Below are positions 1 to 8,857 of a DNA stretch of 64,000 nucleotides, in pieces. The stretch is taken from NCBI RefSeq assembly GCF_016458235.1, contig NZ_JAEMHK010000012.1:62001-126000 (forward strand), given 5' to 3'. The stretch is from Geomonas propionica (GTDB taxonomy: Bacteria; Desulfobacterota; Desulfuromonadia; Geobacterales; Geobacteraceae). The notes beneath the pieces are model-generated. The model had not been told where the DNA came from. It worked only from the letters and a program-made list of their open reading frames with translations, and searched no databases. Position numbers and translations under genes: made by a program. Position 1 is the stretch's first letter, and each line of letters begins with the position of its first letter.

Positions 1-471
1 GGCGGCCAGGATATTTTTGACGATGGCGCGGGCGTTGTCGAAGTCGAGCCAGATGTGGGGGTCCACCCCCTTCCCTTCGTGGGCGTCATGCTCACCTCGA
101 TGCTGGTCCGACACCGGCCCCTGCATCAGGGCGATTCCCTTCCCTCCCTCGACCACCTGGACCTTGCCGCGGTCGAGGCCGGCGATGATGTTGGCGGCCC
201 AAGGTTCCATGACCGCGTTGGTATAGACGAAGAGGTCGGCACGGTTGACCCGGACCACGTCCTCCGGGCGCGGCTCGAAGGAGTGCGGCTCGACGCCCGG
301 CGGGAGCAGCAGGGTGACCTTGGCCCGGTCCCCGCCGATGATCCTCGCGAAGTCGTAGAGCGGGAACAGGGTTGTCACCACCTGGAGCTTACCGTCAGTT
401 TGCTGCTTTTCTTTGCTGCACCCCGGCGCCACCAGGAGCAGCGCCAGCAGTAAGGCCATGAGCCATTTCAT
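1..471 (-). CDS. znuA: Zinc/manganese ABC transporter substrate-binding lipoprotein, partial
   Basis: Periplasmic metal-binding component of a ZnuABC-type importer. Only the first 157 residues are present; the gene continues past the left edge. The start is ATG at 471, giving a lipoprotein signal with lipobox LLVAPGC (Cys18). Family motifs seen: VVTTLFPLYDFARIIGGD, the first metal-ligand His in VEPHSFEPRPED, a short His-rich loop (QHRGEHDAHEG) typical of zinc-binding members, and DPHIWLD carrying the second ligand His. The start overlaps the stop of the upstream Fur-family gene (ATGA), so the two are co-transcribed. The context and His loop favour zinc over manganese, but the specificity is inferred. 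Confidence 0.88.
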   Translation of the reverse strand, partial: MKWLMALLLALLLVAPGCSKEKQQTDGKLQVVTTLFPLYDFARIIGGDRAKVTLLLPPGVEPHSFEPRPEDVVRVNRADLFVYTNAVMEPWAANIIAGLDRGKVQVVEGGKGIALMQGPVSDQHRGEHDAHEGKGVDPHIWLDFDNARAIVKNILAA

Positions 472-902
472 CGTTTTTCCCCGTTGTCGGCACAACCGCC
501 GCACAGTCCATTCAACTGCAGGATGTGCGAGAGCACCTTCCCGCCGTTGCGCTTGGACACCTCCTGCTCCAACGCTTCGATGCCGCAAGCCGGGATATCC
601 TCGACCTTGCGGCAGGAGAGACAGACGAAGTGGTGATGGTGCTCGCGGTTGCTGCAGAAATAATAGTAAAGCTGGCGATTAGGATGGATCACCTTGGAAA
701 GGACGCCGCTTGCGGAGAGTTCCTCCAGGTTGCGGTACACCGTGGGCAGGCCCAGCCGGTCGAACCGGTCCTTCAATCTCTTCCACAGCTCCTCGGGACT
801 CGCGTACCCCGGCTCCGCCTCGAGCATCTCGAGGATCGCCAGCCTTTTCGGCGTCGCCTTCATGCCGGCAGCCTTCAAGGCCGTTGCGTGACGCTGGTCC
901 AT
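468..902 (-). CDS. Fur-family metalloregulator (Zur/Fur-like)
   Basis: A 144-residue ferric uptake regulator family protein: an N-terminal winged helix (MKATPKRLAILEMLE... LPTVYRNLEELSASGVL) and a C-terminal metal-binding dimerisation domain with REHHHHFVCLSCRKVEDIP. A second CxxC (CGGC) near the C-terminus completes the structural zinc site. ATG at 902 is chosen because AGAGGCAGG lies just upstream; an in-frame start at 947 would add 15 residues that do not fit the family. It overlaps the znuA-like gene by 4 nt, so it probably represses this metal-uptake operon as Zur, autogenously. Fur or PerR identity cannot be excluded from sequence alone. The AT-rich stretch at about 905-975 is the likely promoter/operator. 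Confidence 0.9.
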   Translation of the reverse strand: MDQRHATALKAAGMKATPKRLAILEMLEAEPGYASPEELWKRLKDRFDRLGLPTVYRNLEELSASGVLSKVIHPNRQLYYYFCSNREHHHHFVCLSCRKVEDIPACGIEALEQEVSKRNGGKVLSHILQLNGLCGGCADNGEKR

Positions 903-1201
903 ACCTGCCTCTAAATAGAAATGATTTCGTTTTAGAATAGCCAGCATGGCCTTCTTGTCAAGAAAAATATTGTAATTAAAAGATGCTTTGCGTTAAGATT
1001 CCAGCGCTTCTGGTGATATGGCCGATATTTTCACTCTTTGACGGTGACGCCGGCGGCATAATTAGAAGCACTGAACACCGTTACCTCGCTAGATCAATTA
1101 GTTGTATGCCTAACCGTTGCGCGGGGCGCCCTTGGCGTTTGTATTGCATCCTCTAAACAGCTGTAGCTATGCAGTTATTTTATTTAGGTGGGCGGCGTCA
1201 C

Positions 1202-1936
1202 ATGCAAAACGGAACCTACAACTATAAGGACTACTTCCAACTCGGCCAGAAAGCGCGGGTCGAAGTGGCGTTATCGGGGGACACGGTTTTCAATGACGGC
1301 GCAGTGGTCACCGCGATAAACGATGCCGAGGTCCGCCTGCGGCTCTCCCGCGAGAAACTCCCCGACGGGGTGTTGCTGCGCCGGGAAGCGCCGCTGGTGG
1401 TCCGGGTCGGCGTAGGCGGCAACAGCTATCGCTGCAAAGGGGTGGTGCTGGATGACCATGGCGAGGAAGACCTGCGGGTGGGCTTCATCGATCGGGTAAC
1501 CCCCGAGGACCAGAGGGAGTACTTCCGTCTTGGCACCGACATCCCGGTGATCCTGTTCAATGTGACCGCAGGCACCGCCGAGGAAAGCGGCACTGCCGGG
1601 CTACGGGTGGCGACACAGAGCAGCCTGCCCAGGATCGTCAACATCAGCGGCGGCGGGTTGCGCACCGAGACCGAGATGGAGATGACGCGGGACGACATCG
1701 TCTATGCCACCTTCCACCTTCCGCTGCCCGAACCGAAAGTGGTGCCGGTGGTCGCCCAGGTAATGCACTGCGAGAAGATCACCAGCGGCGACCGGATGGT
1801 CCACAGCGCTGGGCTGCGCTTCATGCACATCAACGAGAGGGATCGCGACGCCATCGTCCGTTTCGTCTGCAACGAGGAGATCAAGCGTATCAGGCTATGC
1901 CGCAAGGATTTCTACTCGCTCACCAACGCTTCGTAA
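1202..1936 (+). CDS. PilZ-domain protein (YcgR-like, c-di-GMP receptor)
   Basis: A 244-residue protein with an N-terminal YcgR-type flagellar-brake-like beta domain (about residues 10-105) and a C-terminal PilZ domain. The c-di-GMP motifs are present: an arginine-containing segment DQREYFRLGTD at the domain boundary, and NISGGGLRTE, which fits the (D/N)xSxxG signature. The exact RxxxR spacing is degenerate, so binding is likely rather than certain. ATG 1202 is preferred over 1169 because AGGTGG lies at a suitable distance upstream. It is a single gene followed by a strong terminator. Other c-di-GMP elements (two riboswitches near 60 kb) occur in this window. Confidence 0.85.
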   Translation: MQNGTYNYKDYFQLGQKARVEVALSGDTVFNDGAVVTAINDAEVRLRLSREKLPDGVLLRREAPLVVRVGVGGNSYRCKGVVLDDHGEEDLRVGFIDRVTPEDQREYFRLGTDIPVILFNVTAGTAEESGTAGLRVATQSSLPRIVNISGGGLRTETEMEMTRDDIVYATFHLPLPEPKVVPVVAQVMHCEKITSGDRMVHSAGLRFMHINERDRDAIVRFVCNEEIKRIRLCRKDFYSLTNAS

Positions 1937-1985
1937 CGGAGGCCGGCAAGCCGCCGATAAAATTTATGTAATGCCGCAACTGACA

Positions 1986-2018
1986 AGGCCAACCGTACCC
2001 CCGGTTGGCCTCTTTTTT
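1986..2018 (+). terminator. Rho-independent terminator after the PilZ gene
   Basis: A perfect 10-bp stem (AGGCCAACCG / CGGTTGGCCT) with a short loop is followed by a run of seven T. It lies 50 bp after the PilZ stop codon. Confidence 0.9.
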
Positions 2019-2027
2019 TATCGTAAG

Positions 2028-2203
2028 CCCTCACCCTAGCCCTCTCCCGGAAGGAGAGGGGATGGTAAACCTCTGTTGCGAGAAATATGCGCAGCTAGCT
2101 CAGTAAGCAGCTAGGTCAATAAATATAGAGCACCCGCACTGCCTGTGCCTCGAAGCGCTGCGGGCGCCCCCACGTCCTCCCCTTTGCGAAGGGGAGACAG
2201 AGG
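2028..2203. repeat. Intergenic palindromic repeats (CTCTCCC and CCCCTTTGCGAAGGGG types)
   Basis: Two short palindromes lie in the gap before the decarboxylase gene: one around 2040-2061 (CTCTCCCGGAAGGAGAG) and one around 2177-2195 (CCCCTTTGCGAAGGGGA). The first type recurs at 10,970-11,085, the second at 22,200-22,220. No gene is supported between 2020 and 2234. Confidence 0.6.
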
Positions 2204-2234
2204 GGATTTGCCTTTTCACAAACCGCCCCGCCCC

Positions 2235-3314
2235 TTACCCCATCTCCGCCGCCAGGCATCTCACCAGCAGTTCATTTTCCTCCGCGAGCCGCACAGCGAC
2301 CCTGAAGAACCCTGTGTCCAACCCCTGAAAATTGCCGCAGTCCCTGATCAATATCCCTTTGGCGAGCAGCGCCTCGCGCAACTGCCTCGCGCTCACCCCC
2401 TGGCGCAGTATCCGGACTAGCAGGTAATTCGCCCGCCCCGGGAATACCTGCAGCCCGGGGATTTGGGAGAGCGCATGGGCGAGTCGCGCACGCTCCTGGT
2501 CGATATAGCTCCTGGTGCGGCGGCAGTAATCCTCATCCGCCAGCGAAGCGACGCCGGCCACCTGGGCCGCGGTGTTCACGTTCCAGGGATCCTGCTGCGC
2601 GACGATCTGGGCAACCGTTTCCGCAGCAGCTATGGCGTACCCCAGACGCAACCCGGGGATGCCGAAAAACTTGGTCATGGAGCGGAGCAGGACCGCGCGG
2701 GGATTGGCGCGAATCAGATGCTTCGCCGACTCCTCCTCGCAGAAGTCGATGAAGGCCTCGTCGAGCACCAGGAAGGTACCGCTCTCCCGGCAGACATCGA
2801 TGACGCTGGCAACTGCCGACAGCGGCAGCAGGTTGCCGGCCGGATTACCGGGATTGCACAGAAAGAGTATGTCGTAGCCGGTGACAAGCTTTTGCGCCAG
2901 CGCAGCGGCATCGAGGGCGAAGTCGTCGGTGGGCGAAAGGGTGAAGTAGTCGATCTGCCACCCCGCCCGCTCCAGGGCCAGGGCGTACTCCGCGAAGGCA
3001 GGCGCGACCACCAGCGCCTTCCGCCCCGGGAAGGTGCGCGGCAGCAGGTGGATCAGCTCCGTCGAGCCATTGGCTACGGCGATCTCGGCGGTCTCGACGC
3101 CATGAAACGTGGCCAAAGCCTGCTTCAGCTCGGCCGCCCCCTTGTCAGGGTAATGGAGCAGGCGGTCCACGCTTGCCGTCAGCGCCTCACGTACCCCCGG
3201 CGCCATCCCCAGCGGGTTGATGCTGGCGGAAAAGTCGATGATCCGCTCCGGCGCCAGCCCGAGGTTCCTGGCCACGGCAAAGACGTTGCCGCCATGTTCA
3301 TGTGGAAGTGCCAT
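2235..3314 (-). CDS. cobD: L-threonine-O-3-phosphate decarboxylase (PLP enzyme)
   Basis: A 359-residue fold-type I aminotransferase-like enzyme. It matches the CobD (Salmonella naming) branch that decarboxylates L-threonine phosphate to (R)-1-amino-2-propanol phosphate, the nucleotide-loop linker of cobalamin. Seen: the characteristic start HEHGGNVFAVARNLG, DFSASINPLG, and the PLP lysine in SMTKFFGIPGLRLGYA (about Lys215). Histidinol-phosphate aminotransferase is the main alternative, but the N-terminus and the position next to cbiB favour CobD. AAGGTAAT precedes the ATG. It is the last gene of the cobalamin block, separated from cbiB by a palindromic doublet. Confidence 0.88.
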   Translation of the reverse strand: MALPHEHGGNVFAVARNLGLAPERIIDFSASINPLGMAPGVREALTASVDRLLHYPDKGAAELKQALATFHGVETAEIAVANGSTELIHLLPRTFPGRKALVVAPAFAEYALALERAGWQIDYFTLSPTDDFALDAAALAQKLVTGYDILFLCNPGNPAGNLLPLSAVASVIDVCRESGTFLVLDEAFIDFCEEESAKHLIRANPRAVLLRSMTKFFGIPGLRLGYAIAAAETVAQIVAQQDPWNVNTAAQVAGVASLADEDYCRRTRSYIDQERARLAHALSQIPGLQVFPGRANYLLVRILRQGVSARQLREALLAKGILIRDCGNFQGLDTGFFRVAVRLAEENELLVRCLAAEMG

Positions 3315-3345
3315 AGGATTACCTTTTCAGCCTCAGTCGTCCACC

Positions 3346-3447
3346 TGTAGGGCAAATAATTATTTGCCCCGCCGCCGTGCCCCAATTGCTGCACCGGTAA
3401 GAGTGGACATTGTCGAAAATCAGGGCGAATAATTATTTGCCCCTACA
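3346..3447. repeat. REPIN-like inverted doublet, copy 1
   Basis: Two copies of a palindrome related to GGGCGAATAATTATTCGCCC lie in inverted orientation about 75 bp apart, the outer ends being TGTAGGG and CCCTACA. This copy has GCAAATAATTATTTGC in its left arm. The right arm contains the TAG stop codon of cbiB (3443-3445). Related copies: 6758-6783 (single), 7861-7971 and 16,747-16,847. Confidence 0.85.
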
Positions 3448-4402
3448 GTTTAAACAGCGCGACCAGTGCGATCCAACCTGCCACCAGCAGCGCTTCGCTG
3501 CCGTACATCAACCGCACGACGCTCGCGTACGTCGCTTGTGAAAGCGGCAGCAGCGAGTCGCCGATGGTCGGTTTCTCCACGATCTTGCCGAAGTAGCGGT
3601 TCGCCCCGCCCAGCCTGACGCCGAGCGCTCCGGCTGCCGCCGCCTCGGGAAAGCCGCTGTTGGGAGAAGAATGGTTCCTGCCGTCCCTGCGCAGGATCCG
3701 CCAGGCGCCGCCACCGCTCAAACCGCACAGCGGGGCCGCGAGCACCATGAGGACCCCGGTCAGCCGCGCCGGAAGGTAGTTGGCGACATCGTCAAAGCGG
3801 GCGGAGGCCCAGCCAAAATCGAGGTAACGCTCATTCTTGTACCCCACCATCGAATCAAGCGTATTGACCGCCTTGTAGGCGATGGCAAGCGCCGGGCCAC
3901 CGAGCACCAGGTAGAAAAGCGGCGCGATCACACCGTCTCCGGTATTCTCCGCCACCGTCTCCACCGCTCCCCGGATGATCTCCGGCTCGTCCAACTCCGC
4001 AGTCTCGCGCCCCACGATGTACGACAACGCCACCCTGGCCGCGGGAAGATCGCCGTCTTGCAGCGCCCGCACCACCTTGGCAGACTCCAGATGCAGCGAG
4101 CGCGCCGCCAGCGAAACCCAGGCGAGGTAGAGGGCGACGGCAAAGCCTGCTGCCGGGGCAAGCAGCGAGGCCGCATAGATGAGGGACGCGGCCAGCGCGT
4201 AACTGACGCCGACGGTGATTACCAGCAGCATAACGCCCGCGACACGCGCATTGGGGATCAGGCGGCGCAGGGGGCTTTCCAGCGACGAGATCAACTCGCC
4301 AATACCGACGACCGGGTGGGGCAAGGCGCGCGGATCGCCGAGGACCAGGTCCAGCAGCACGGCGCCGAGCACTACCGCGACAGGTGACGCAGCGAACGTC
4401 AT
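3443..4402 (-). CDS. cbiB: Adenosylcobinamide-phosphate synthase (CbiB)
   Basis: A 319-residue polytopic inner-membrane enzyme that joins aminopropanol phosphate to adenosylcobyric acid. Family motifs seen: LDLVLGDPRALPHPVVGIG near the N-terminus, ENTGDGVIAPLFYLVLGG and KAVNTLDSMVGYKNERY in the middle, and PNSGFPEAAAAGALGVRLGG near residue 250. The length is normal. The start overlaps the stop of the upstream fusion gene (ATGA), so they are translationally coupled. Its product and that of the adjacent cobD-type gene act in consecutive steps. The stop codon lies within a palindromic repeat arm. Confidence 0.95.
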   Translation of the reverse strand: MTFAASPVAVVLGAVLLDLVLGDPRALPHPVVGIGELISSLESPLRRLIPNARVAGVMLLVITVGVSYALAASLIYAASLLAPAAGFAVALYLAWVSLAARSLHLESAKVVRALQDGDLPAARVALSYIVGRETAELDEPEIIRGAVETVAENTGDGVIAPLFYLVLGGPALAIAYKAVNTLDSMVGYKNERYLDFGWASARFDDVANYLPARLTGVLMVLAAPLCGLSGGGAWRILRRDGRNHSSPNSGFPEAAAAGALGVRLGGANRYFGKIVEKPTIGDSLLPLSQATYASVVRLMYGSEALLVAGWIALVALFKL

Positions 4403-6729
4403 CGACCGTCCGAGATGCCGCAGATCTGGAAAATCCGCTCCAGGTCAAGGTGCTTTTCCATGTGTGCCGCGAGTGCATCGAACGCGTCGGGGGCCAGCGC
4501 CACTTCCGTCCGCTCCGGTATCCCCTTCTGCCGCCTGATCCGGTTCAGGAAGGCGGTCCGGAAGCCGTGGTTGTCGAAGATGCCGTGCAGGTAGGTGCCG
4601 AAGACCCTGCCATCGGCGGAAACGGCGCCCTCCTCCAGGTCGGCCACGATCCCGGAGCGGCTGCTGATCCGCGCGAAGGGGCTTGCGCCGCTGCCGAGGA
4701 CACTTTCGCCCATGTGGATCTCGTAGCCGGTAAGAGCCGGTCTGCATCCGGGGGCCACGCCCTGCGCCGCCGGCAGCAACTCCCCCTCGGCCTGGTGAGT
4801 CTGCTTCTCCTGGAGCATGGTGGTCACCACATCCAAGAGCCCCAGCCCCTGCGTGCTCTCCAGGGCGGATTCTACCCGGTCCGGATCGTTCACGGTGGTG
4901 CCGAGCATCTGGTAGCCGCCGCAGATGCCGACCACCGGCCCCTGGTAACGGCAAAGGGCGTCGGCGATTCCTTGTTCCCTGATGGCGACGAGGTCGGCGA
5001 TGGTCGACTTGGTCCCCGGGATGATCACCAGGTCCATGGTCTCCACCAGCAACGGGGAGTGGATGTAGTACAGGTCCACATCCGGCTCCGCCTCGAGCAC
5101 GGAGAAATCGGTGTAGTTGGAGATGCGCGGCAGGCGGACCACGCCGACGCGCAGTTTCTCAGCCGACGGCAGCTCTTTGGGAGCCGCCGGTTTCTTTTGC
5201 AGGGCGACGCTGTCCTCTTCCGGGAGTGCCAGCCCCTTGAACCAGGGGAGCACCCCCAGCACCGGGACGCCGGTCCTTTTCTCCACGTACTCGATCCCGG
5301 AGGTGAGCAGCGATGCATCGCCCCGGAACTTGTTGATGATGACCCCTTTCACCAACGCCTTCTCTTCCGGCGTAAGCAGCTCCAGGGTCCCCACTATCTG
5401 TGCGAAGACGCCGCCGCGGTCGATGTCCGCGACCAGGATCACCGGAGCGCCCGCCATGTCCGCCACCTTGAGGTTGGCGATATCGTGCTCGCGCAGGTTG
5501 ATCTCCGCAATGCTCCCGGCCCCCTCCATGACGATGAAGGAGTAGCGCTCGCGCAGCCGCTGGAAACTCTCCCGCACCTTGAGGAAAGCCTCCGGCTTGT
5601 AGGCGTTGTACTCCTTTACGCCCATGTTGCGCACCACCTTGCCCTGCACGATCACCTGGCTGCCGGTATCGGAGTTCGGCTTCAACAGGATCGGGTTCAT
5701 GTCGGTATGGGGCTGGATGCCGCAGGCGTCGGCCTGGACGCCCTGGGCGCGGCCGATCTCGCCCCCCTCGGGGGTGACCGCCGAGTTGAGCGCCATGTTC
5801 TGGGACTTGAAGGGAGCGACCGAGATGCCGTGACGTTTGAGGATGCGGCAGAAGCCGGCCGTCAGCACCGACTTGCCCACGTCGGACCCGGTGCCGCAGA
5901 ACATTACGGCGTGCGGATCGGCAGGGGTATCGGTAAGATCGGCGTTTCGCTTCCTGCGGTTGGGGTTTTGGCTGTCGCCGCGGGTGGCGTAACCGCGCGG
6001 GGTCACGATCCTGCCGTCCTTGCAGAGGCGGGTCGAGGCGTTGCCGATGATGACGATGGAAAACATGTCGATGGGGTGGTTCAGCATCTCACCGAGCGTG
6101 GTGATGATGCGCTCCTCGCCGTCGCGGCAGGCGTTGCGGACGATGCCGACCGGGACCTGCGGGCCACGCGCCGCGATCAGCATGGCGGCCGCCTCCTCGA
6201 TCTGGGTGGTGCGCCCCTTGCTGCGCGGGTTATACAGTGCCACCACGAAGTCCGCCTCGGCGGCAGCCCTGAGCCGCTGGCGGATCTTGTCGAGCGGGGT
6301 CAGCAAATCGGAGAGGGAGATAACAGCGAAGTCGTGCATGAGCGGCGCGCCGAGCACCGAAGCCGCGGCCTGCACCGCCGAGACGCCGGGAACCACCACG
6401 ACTTCGACGCCCTCCGGCGCATCCGGCGCATCCGGCTCGTCAGCGAGTTCCAGCGCCAGGCCCGCCATGCCGTAGATCCCCGCGTCGCCGCTGGAAACCA
6501 GCGCCACGGTCTTGCCCGAGGCGGCGATGGTGAGGGCTTGCGAGCAGCGCTCCACCTCGCGCATCATACCGGACGAATAAAGGATCTTGCCGGCAAGAAG
6601 CGGCTGAATGAAGTCAAGGTAGGCCTGGTACCCGACGATGACATCAGCGTCCTCGATCGCCTGGCGCGCCTCGAAGGTCATGTGATTCAGGCCGCCGGGG
6701 CCGATGCCTACTACGTAAAGCTTGGACAT
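4399..6729 (-). CDS. cobJ-cobQ: Fused precorrin-3B C17-methyltransferase (CobJ/CbiH) and cobyric acid synthase (CobQ/CbiP)
   Basis: A single 776-residue frame. Residues 1 to about 245 are a SAM-dependent corrin methyltransferase (start MSKLYVVGIGPGGLNHMTF, GDAGIYGMAGL, VVVVPGVSAVQAAASVLGAP, ALYNPRSKGR, ending VTPRGY). A short basic linker follows. From about 270 comes cobyric acid synthase: P-loop GTGSDVGKS (about 279-287), PFKSQNMALNS, ADIDRGGVFAQ, and a class I glutamine amidotransferase with Cys in VGICGGYQMLG (about 602) and His in GTYLHGIF (about 714). The first domain closes ring C; the second amidates four side chains of adenosylcobyrinate a,c-diamide. ATG 6729 has AGAGG upstream; a longer in-frame start at 6939 would run through a repeat and into cbiG. 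The two activities are usually separate genes. Confidence 0.92.
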   Translation of the reverse strand: MSKLYVVGIGPGGLNHMTFEARQAIEDADVIVGYQAYLDFIQPLLAGKILYSSGMMREVERCSQALTIAASGKTVALVSSGDAGIYGMAGLALELADEPDAPDAPEGVEVVVVPGVSAVQAAASVLGAPLMHDFAVISLSDLLTPLDKIRQRLRAAAEADFVVALYNPRSKGRTTQIEEAAAMLIAARGPQVPVGIVRNACRDGEERIITTLGEMLNHPIDMFSIVIIGNASTRLCKDGRIVTPRGYATRGDSQNPNRRKRNADLTDTPADPHAVMFCGTGSDVGKSVLTAGFCRILKRHGISVAPFKSQNMALNSAVTPEGGEIGRAQGVQADACGIQPHTDMNPILLKPNSDTGSQVIVQGKVVRNMGVKEYNAYKPEAFLKVRESFQRLRERYSFIVMEGAGSIAEINLREHDIANLKVADMAGAPVILVADIDRGGVFAQIVGTLELLTPEEKALVKGVIINKFRGDASLLTSGIEYVEKRTGVPVLGVLPWFKGLALPEEDSVALQKKPAAPKELPSAEKLRVGVVRLPRISNYTDFSVLEAEPDVDLYYIHSPLLVETMDLVIIPGTKSTIADLVAIREQGIADALCRYQGPVVGICGGYQMLGTTVNDPDRVESALESTQGLGLLDVVTTMLQEKQTHQAEGELLPAAQGVAPGCRPALTGYEIHMGESVLGSGASPFARISSRSGIVADLEEGAVSADGRVFGTYLHGIFDNHGFRTAFLNRIRRQKGIPERTEVALAPDAFDALAAHMEKHLDLERIFQICGISDGR

Positions 6730-6757
6730 TAAACTGGAACCTCTGATCAATTCGAAT

Positions 6758-6783
6758 TGTAGGGGCGAATAATCATTCGCCCG
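6758..6783. repeat. Single arm of the GGGCGAATAATTATTCGCCC repeat family
   Basis: One palindromic arm (TGTAGGGGCGAATAATCATT then CGCCC) without a partner. It overlaps the 3' end of cbiG and supplies its TGA stop (6773-6775) and the last codons, Gly-Glu. Confidence 0.75.
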
Positions 6784-7822
6784 CCTGCGCAACAGCAAGG
6801 GTGACGTTGCCGTCCTTAACCTTGTGCAGCAGCAGCTTGCCACCCGCCGCGGCCAGCACGGCGGCCGGTTCAGCAACCCCGCGCGCGCCAATGGCGGCAA
6901 AGGCATGCTCGGACGGCGGTGAGGGAACCGCCACACCATTCAGTTCCTCGCTGCTGAAGAAAACCAGCGGGATACCCTTGTTCCTGGCATAGCTCAGCAG
7001 CCCTTCTTCATCAGCCTTCGCCTCTGCGCTCGCCAAGCACTTGATGCTCCGCTCGGACAGGGAGAGTTGCGCCAGGTGCCGTGCGACCACCGACTCGACC
7101 TCATCGGCCTTAGTGCCCCGGTTGCAGCCGATGCCGAGGCAAAGATCGACCGGACGCAACACCAGGGTCCGTTCCAGTTCAACCGCTGGCGAGAGCAGCC
7201 CATTCGTCACCAGGACCACACCGCTAGCGCCACTTTGAGCCGCCTGCTCCACGCCATCCACCAACAGAAGGTTCCCCTTCCCTGCGCACGCCTCTGCCAC
7301 CTTTCCGGTCGGGTCGACAACGGCGATCTGTCTTCCCTCCAGGAGCAGCGCGTTGAGCACCTTGACCCGGGACAGGTCCTCGATGTGCCAGCTGTTTTCC
7401 TGTGCCACCATGTCGAAGGAAGGGAGCTCGTTGACGTCGGTGGCGGTGGTGATCACCGCGGTAGCGCCGGCAAGGTCGGCGCACTGCGTGGCAAGGGCGT
7501 TGGCGCCCCCGAGATGGCCGGAGAGAAGGGAGATGGCGAAGCGCCCGGCATCGTCCATGACCACCACGGCCGGGTCCTGATCTTTTCCCTGCAACAGTGG
7601 TGCGATGGAGCGGACCACGATGCCGGTGGCCATGATGCAGACGAATCCGTCGCACTCCGGCCAAAGCCGCGCCATCAGCGCCGGTACCCGTTCCGAGAAA
7701 GGCACTGCGACGCCGGTCGCGTGCTTCTCAAGGACGAAGAGCGTGCTCTGCGGCAGGCCGTCTTTGAGCGTCACGCCCAGCTTGGCGCCGTTGGCGGTTA
7801 TGGCGATGATGGCGACACGCAT
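6773..7822 (-). CDS. cbiG: Cobalt-precorrin-5A hydrolase (CbiG)
   Basis: A 349-residue enzyme of the anaerobic cobalamin pathway that opens the delta-lactone of cobalt-precorrin-5A and releases acetaldehyde. Seen: an N-terminal segment MRVAIIAITANGAKL, the central CbiG motif FVCIMATGIVVRSIAPLL, LLSGHLGGANALA, and a C-terminal domain with LCLGIGCNRGTKADEVE. ATG 7822 is chosen; an in-frame extension to 7927 would translate a palindromic repeat. It lies between cbiF and the CobJ-CobQ fusion, separated from cbiF by two repeat elements. With CbiD and CbiX it marks the pathway as the oxygen-independent one. Confidence 0.93.
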   Translation of the reverse strand: MRVAIIAITANGAKLGVTLKDGLPQSTLFVLEKHATGVAVPFSERVPALMARLWPECDGFVCIMATGIVVRSIAPLLQGKDQDPAVVVMDDAGRFAISLLSGHLGGANALATQCADLAGATAVITTATDVNELPSFDMVAQENSWHIEDLSRVKVLNALLLEGRQIAVVDPTGKVAEACAGKGNLLLVDGVEQAAQSGASGVVLVTNGLLSPAVELERTLVLRPVDLCLGIGCNRGTKADEVESVVARHLAQLSLSERSIKCLASAEAKADEEGLLSYARNKGIPLVFFSSEELNGVAVPSPPSEHAFAAIGARGVAEPAAVLAAAGGKLLLHKVKDGNVTLAVAQAGE

Positions 7823-7860
7823 AAAGTTCTTGTTGTCCCCGTGGTGGGGACATCGTTTCC

Positions 7861-7971
7861 TGTAGGGGCGAATAATTATTCGCCCAGCCGCGGTCGGCGG
7901 CACCGATGCCGCTGCGCGAAGCCTCATTTCCGATGGGACCCGTGCAGGGCGAATGATTATTCGCCCCTACA
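7861..7971. repeat. REPIN-like inverted doublet, copy 2
   Basis: TGTAGGGGCGAATAATTATT...CGCCC and its inverted partner (GGGCGAATGATTATTCGCCC then CTACA) are separated by about 60 bp of unrelated GC-rich sequence. It lies between cbiF and cbiG. Confidence 0.88.
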
Positions 7972-7988
7972 GATGCGTCCGAGGGTGT

Positions 7989-8030
7989 GAACGTAGAACC
8001 TAGAACATAGAACGTAGAACGGTTTCTACG
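7989..8030. repeat. Short-period GTAGAAC repeat
   Basis: A run of 7-9 bp units (CGTAGAAC, CTAGAAC, ATAGAAC, GTAGAAC) ends with the inverted unit TTCTACG. The last unit contains the TAG stop of cbiF (8026-8028). Relatives occur at 13,295-13,466 and 27,270-27,302. Confidence 0.8.
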
Positions 8031-8811
8031 TCACGATCCCTTCCCGACACCCGTGGCTGAACCCCTTGTCGTAGAGCAGGGACTTCGCCTTCATCCCCTC
8101 GCTGCGCGCCCGCAGCACGTCACCGACCACGATGAGCGCCTGCTTGGCGATGCCCGCGTCCCGCACCTTGGCGGCGATGTCCGCCAGCGTACCGGTCAGC
8201 ACCTGCTCGTCGGCCCAGGAAGCCTTGGCCACCACGGCGACCGGCGTGTCCTCCTGGTAAGCTCCGGAGAGGAGTTCATCCACAACCTTGTCGATCATGG
8301 AGATGGAAAGGTAGATCACCAGCGTGGCGCCGATCTGCGCGATGTTGCCCAACTGTTCCCGCTCGGGCACGGGGGTTCGCCCGGCCAGGCGCGTGATCAC
8401 CACGGTCTGCGACACCTCGGGGAGGGTCAACTCCTGCTTCAACGCTGCCGCCGCGGCGAAAGCGCTGGTTACGCCCGGAACGACCTCGTAGCCGATGCCG
8501 AGCCGGTCCAGCTCCACCATCTGCTCCTGGATGGCGCCGTAGATGGAGGGATCGCCGGTGTGCAGGCGCACCACCTGCTCCCCCGCCAGTATCGCCTCTG
8601 CCAGGACCGTGGTGGTCTGCTCCAGGTCCATCCCTGCGGAATCATAGACCCGCGCATCCGGCGCATAGGTGAGCACGAGTTCGCGATCGACGAGGCTGCC
8701 GGCATAAACGACGACATCTGCCTCACCCAGGAGGCGCGCCCCCTTCACGGTGATCAGCTCAACGTCGCCGGGCCCGGCGCCGACAAAATGGACTACGTTC
8801 TCATGGGACAT
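8026..8811 (-). CDS. cbiF: Cobalt-precorrin-4 C11-methyltransferase (CbiF/CobM)
   Basis: A 261-residue tetrapyrrole (SAM-dependent) methylase. Seen: the first SAM motif VHFVGAGPGDVELITVKGARLL, VVYAGSLVDRELV, LHTGDPSIYGAIQEQM and YEVVPGVTSAFAAAAALKQELTLPEVSQT, which are diagnostic of CbiF/CobM. It methylates C11 of cobalt-precorrin-4. AAAGGTTG precedes the ATG. The length is normal, with a short tail ending in the repeat-supplied stop codon. It is part of the same minus-strand cobalamin block. Confidence 0.95.
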   Translation of the reverse strand: MSHENVVHFVGAGPGDVELITVKGARLLGEADVVVYAGSLVDRELVLTYAPDARVYDSAGMDLEQTTTVLAEAILAGEQVVRLHTGDPSIYGAIQEQMVELDRLGIGYEVVPGVTSAFAAAAALKQELTLPEVSQTVVITRLAGRTPVPEREQLGNIAQIGATLVIYLSISMIDKVVDELLSGAYQEDTPVAVVAKASWADEQVLTGTLADIAAKVRDAGIAKQALIVVGDVLRARSEGMKAKSLLYDKGFSHGCREGIVT

Positions 8812-8857
8812 GAATCAACCTTTCACAGGGGGGATAACCCTTTACTACTCAAAGCAT

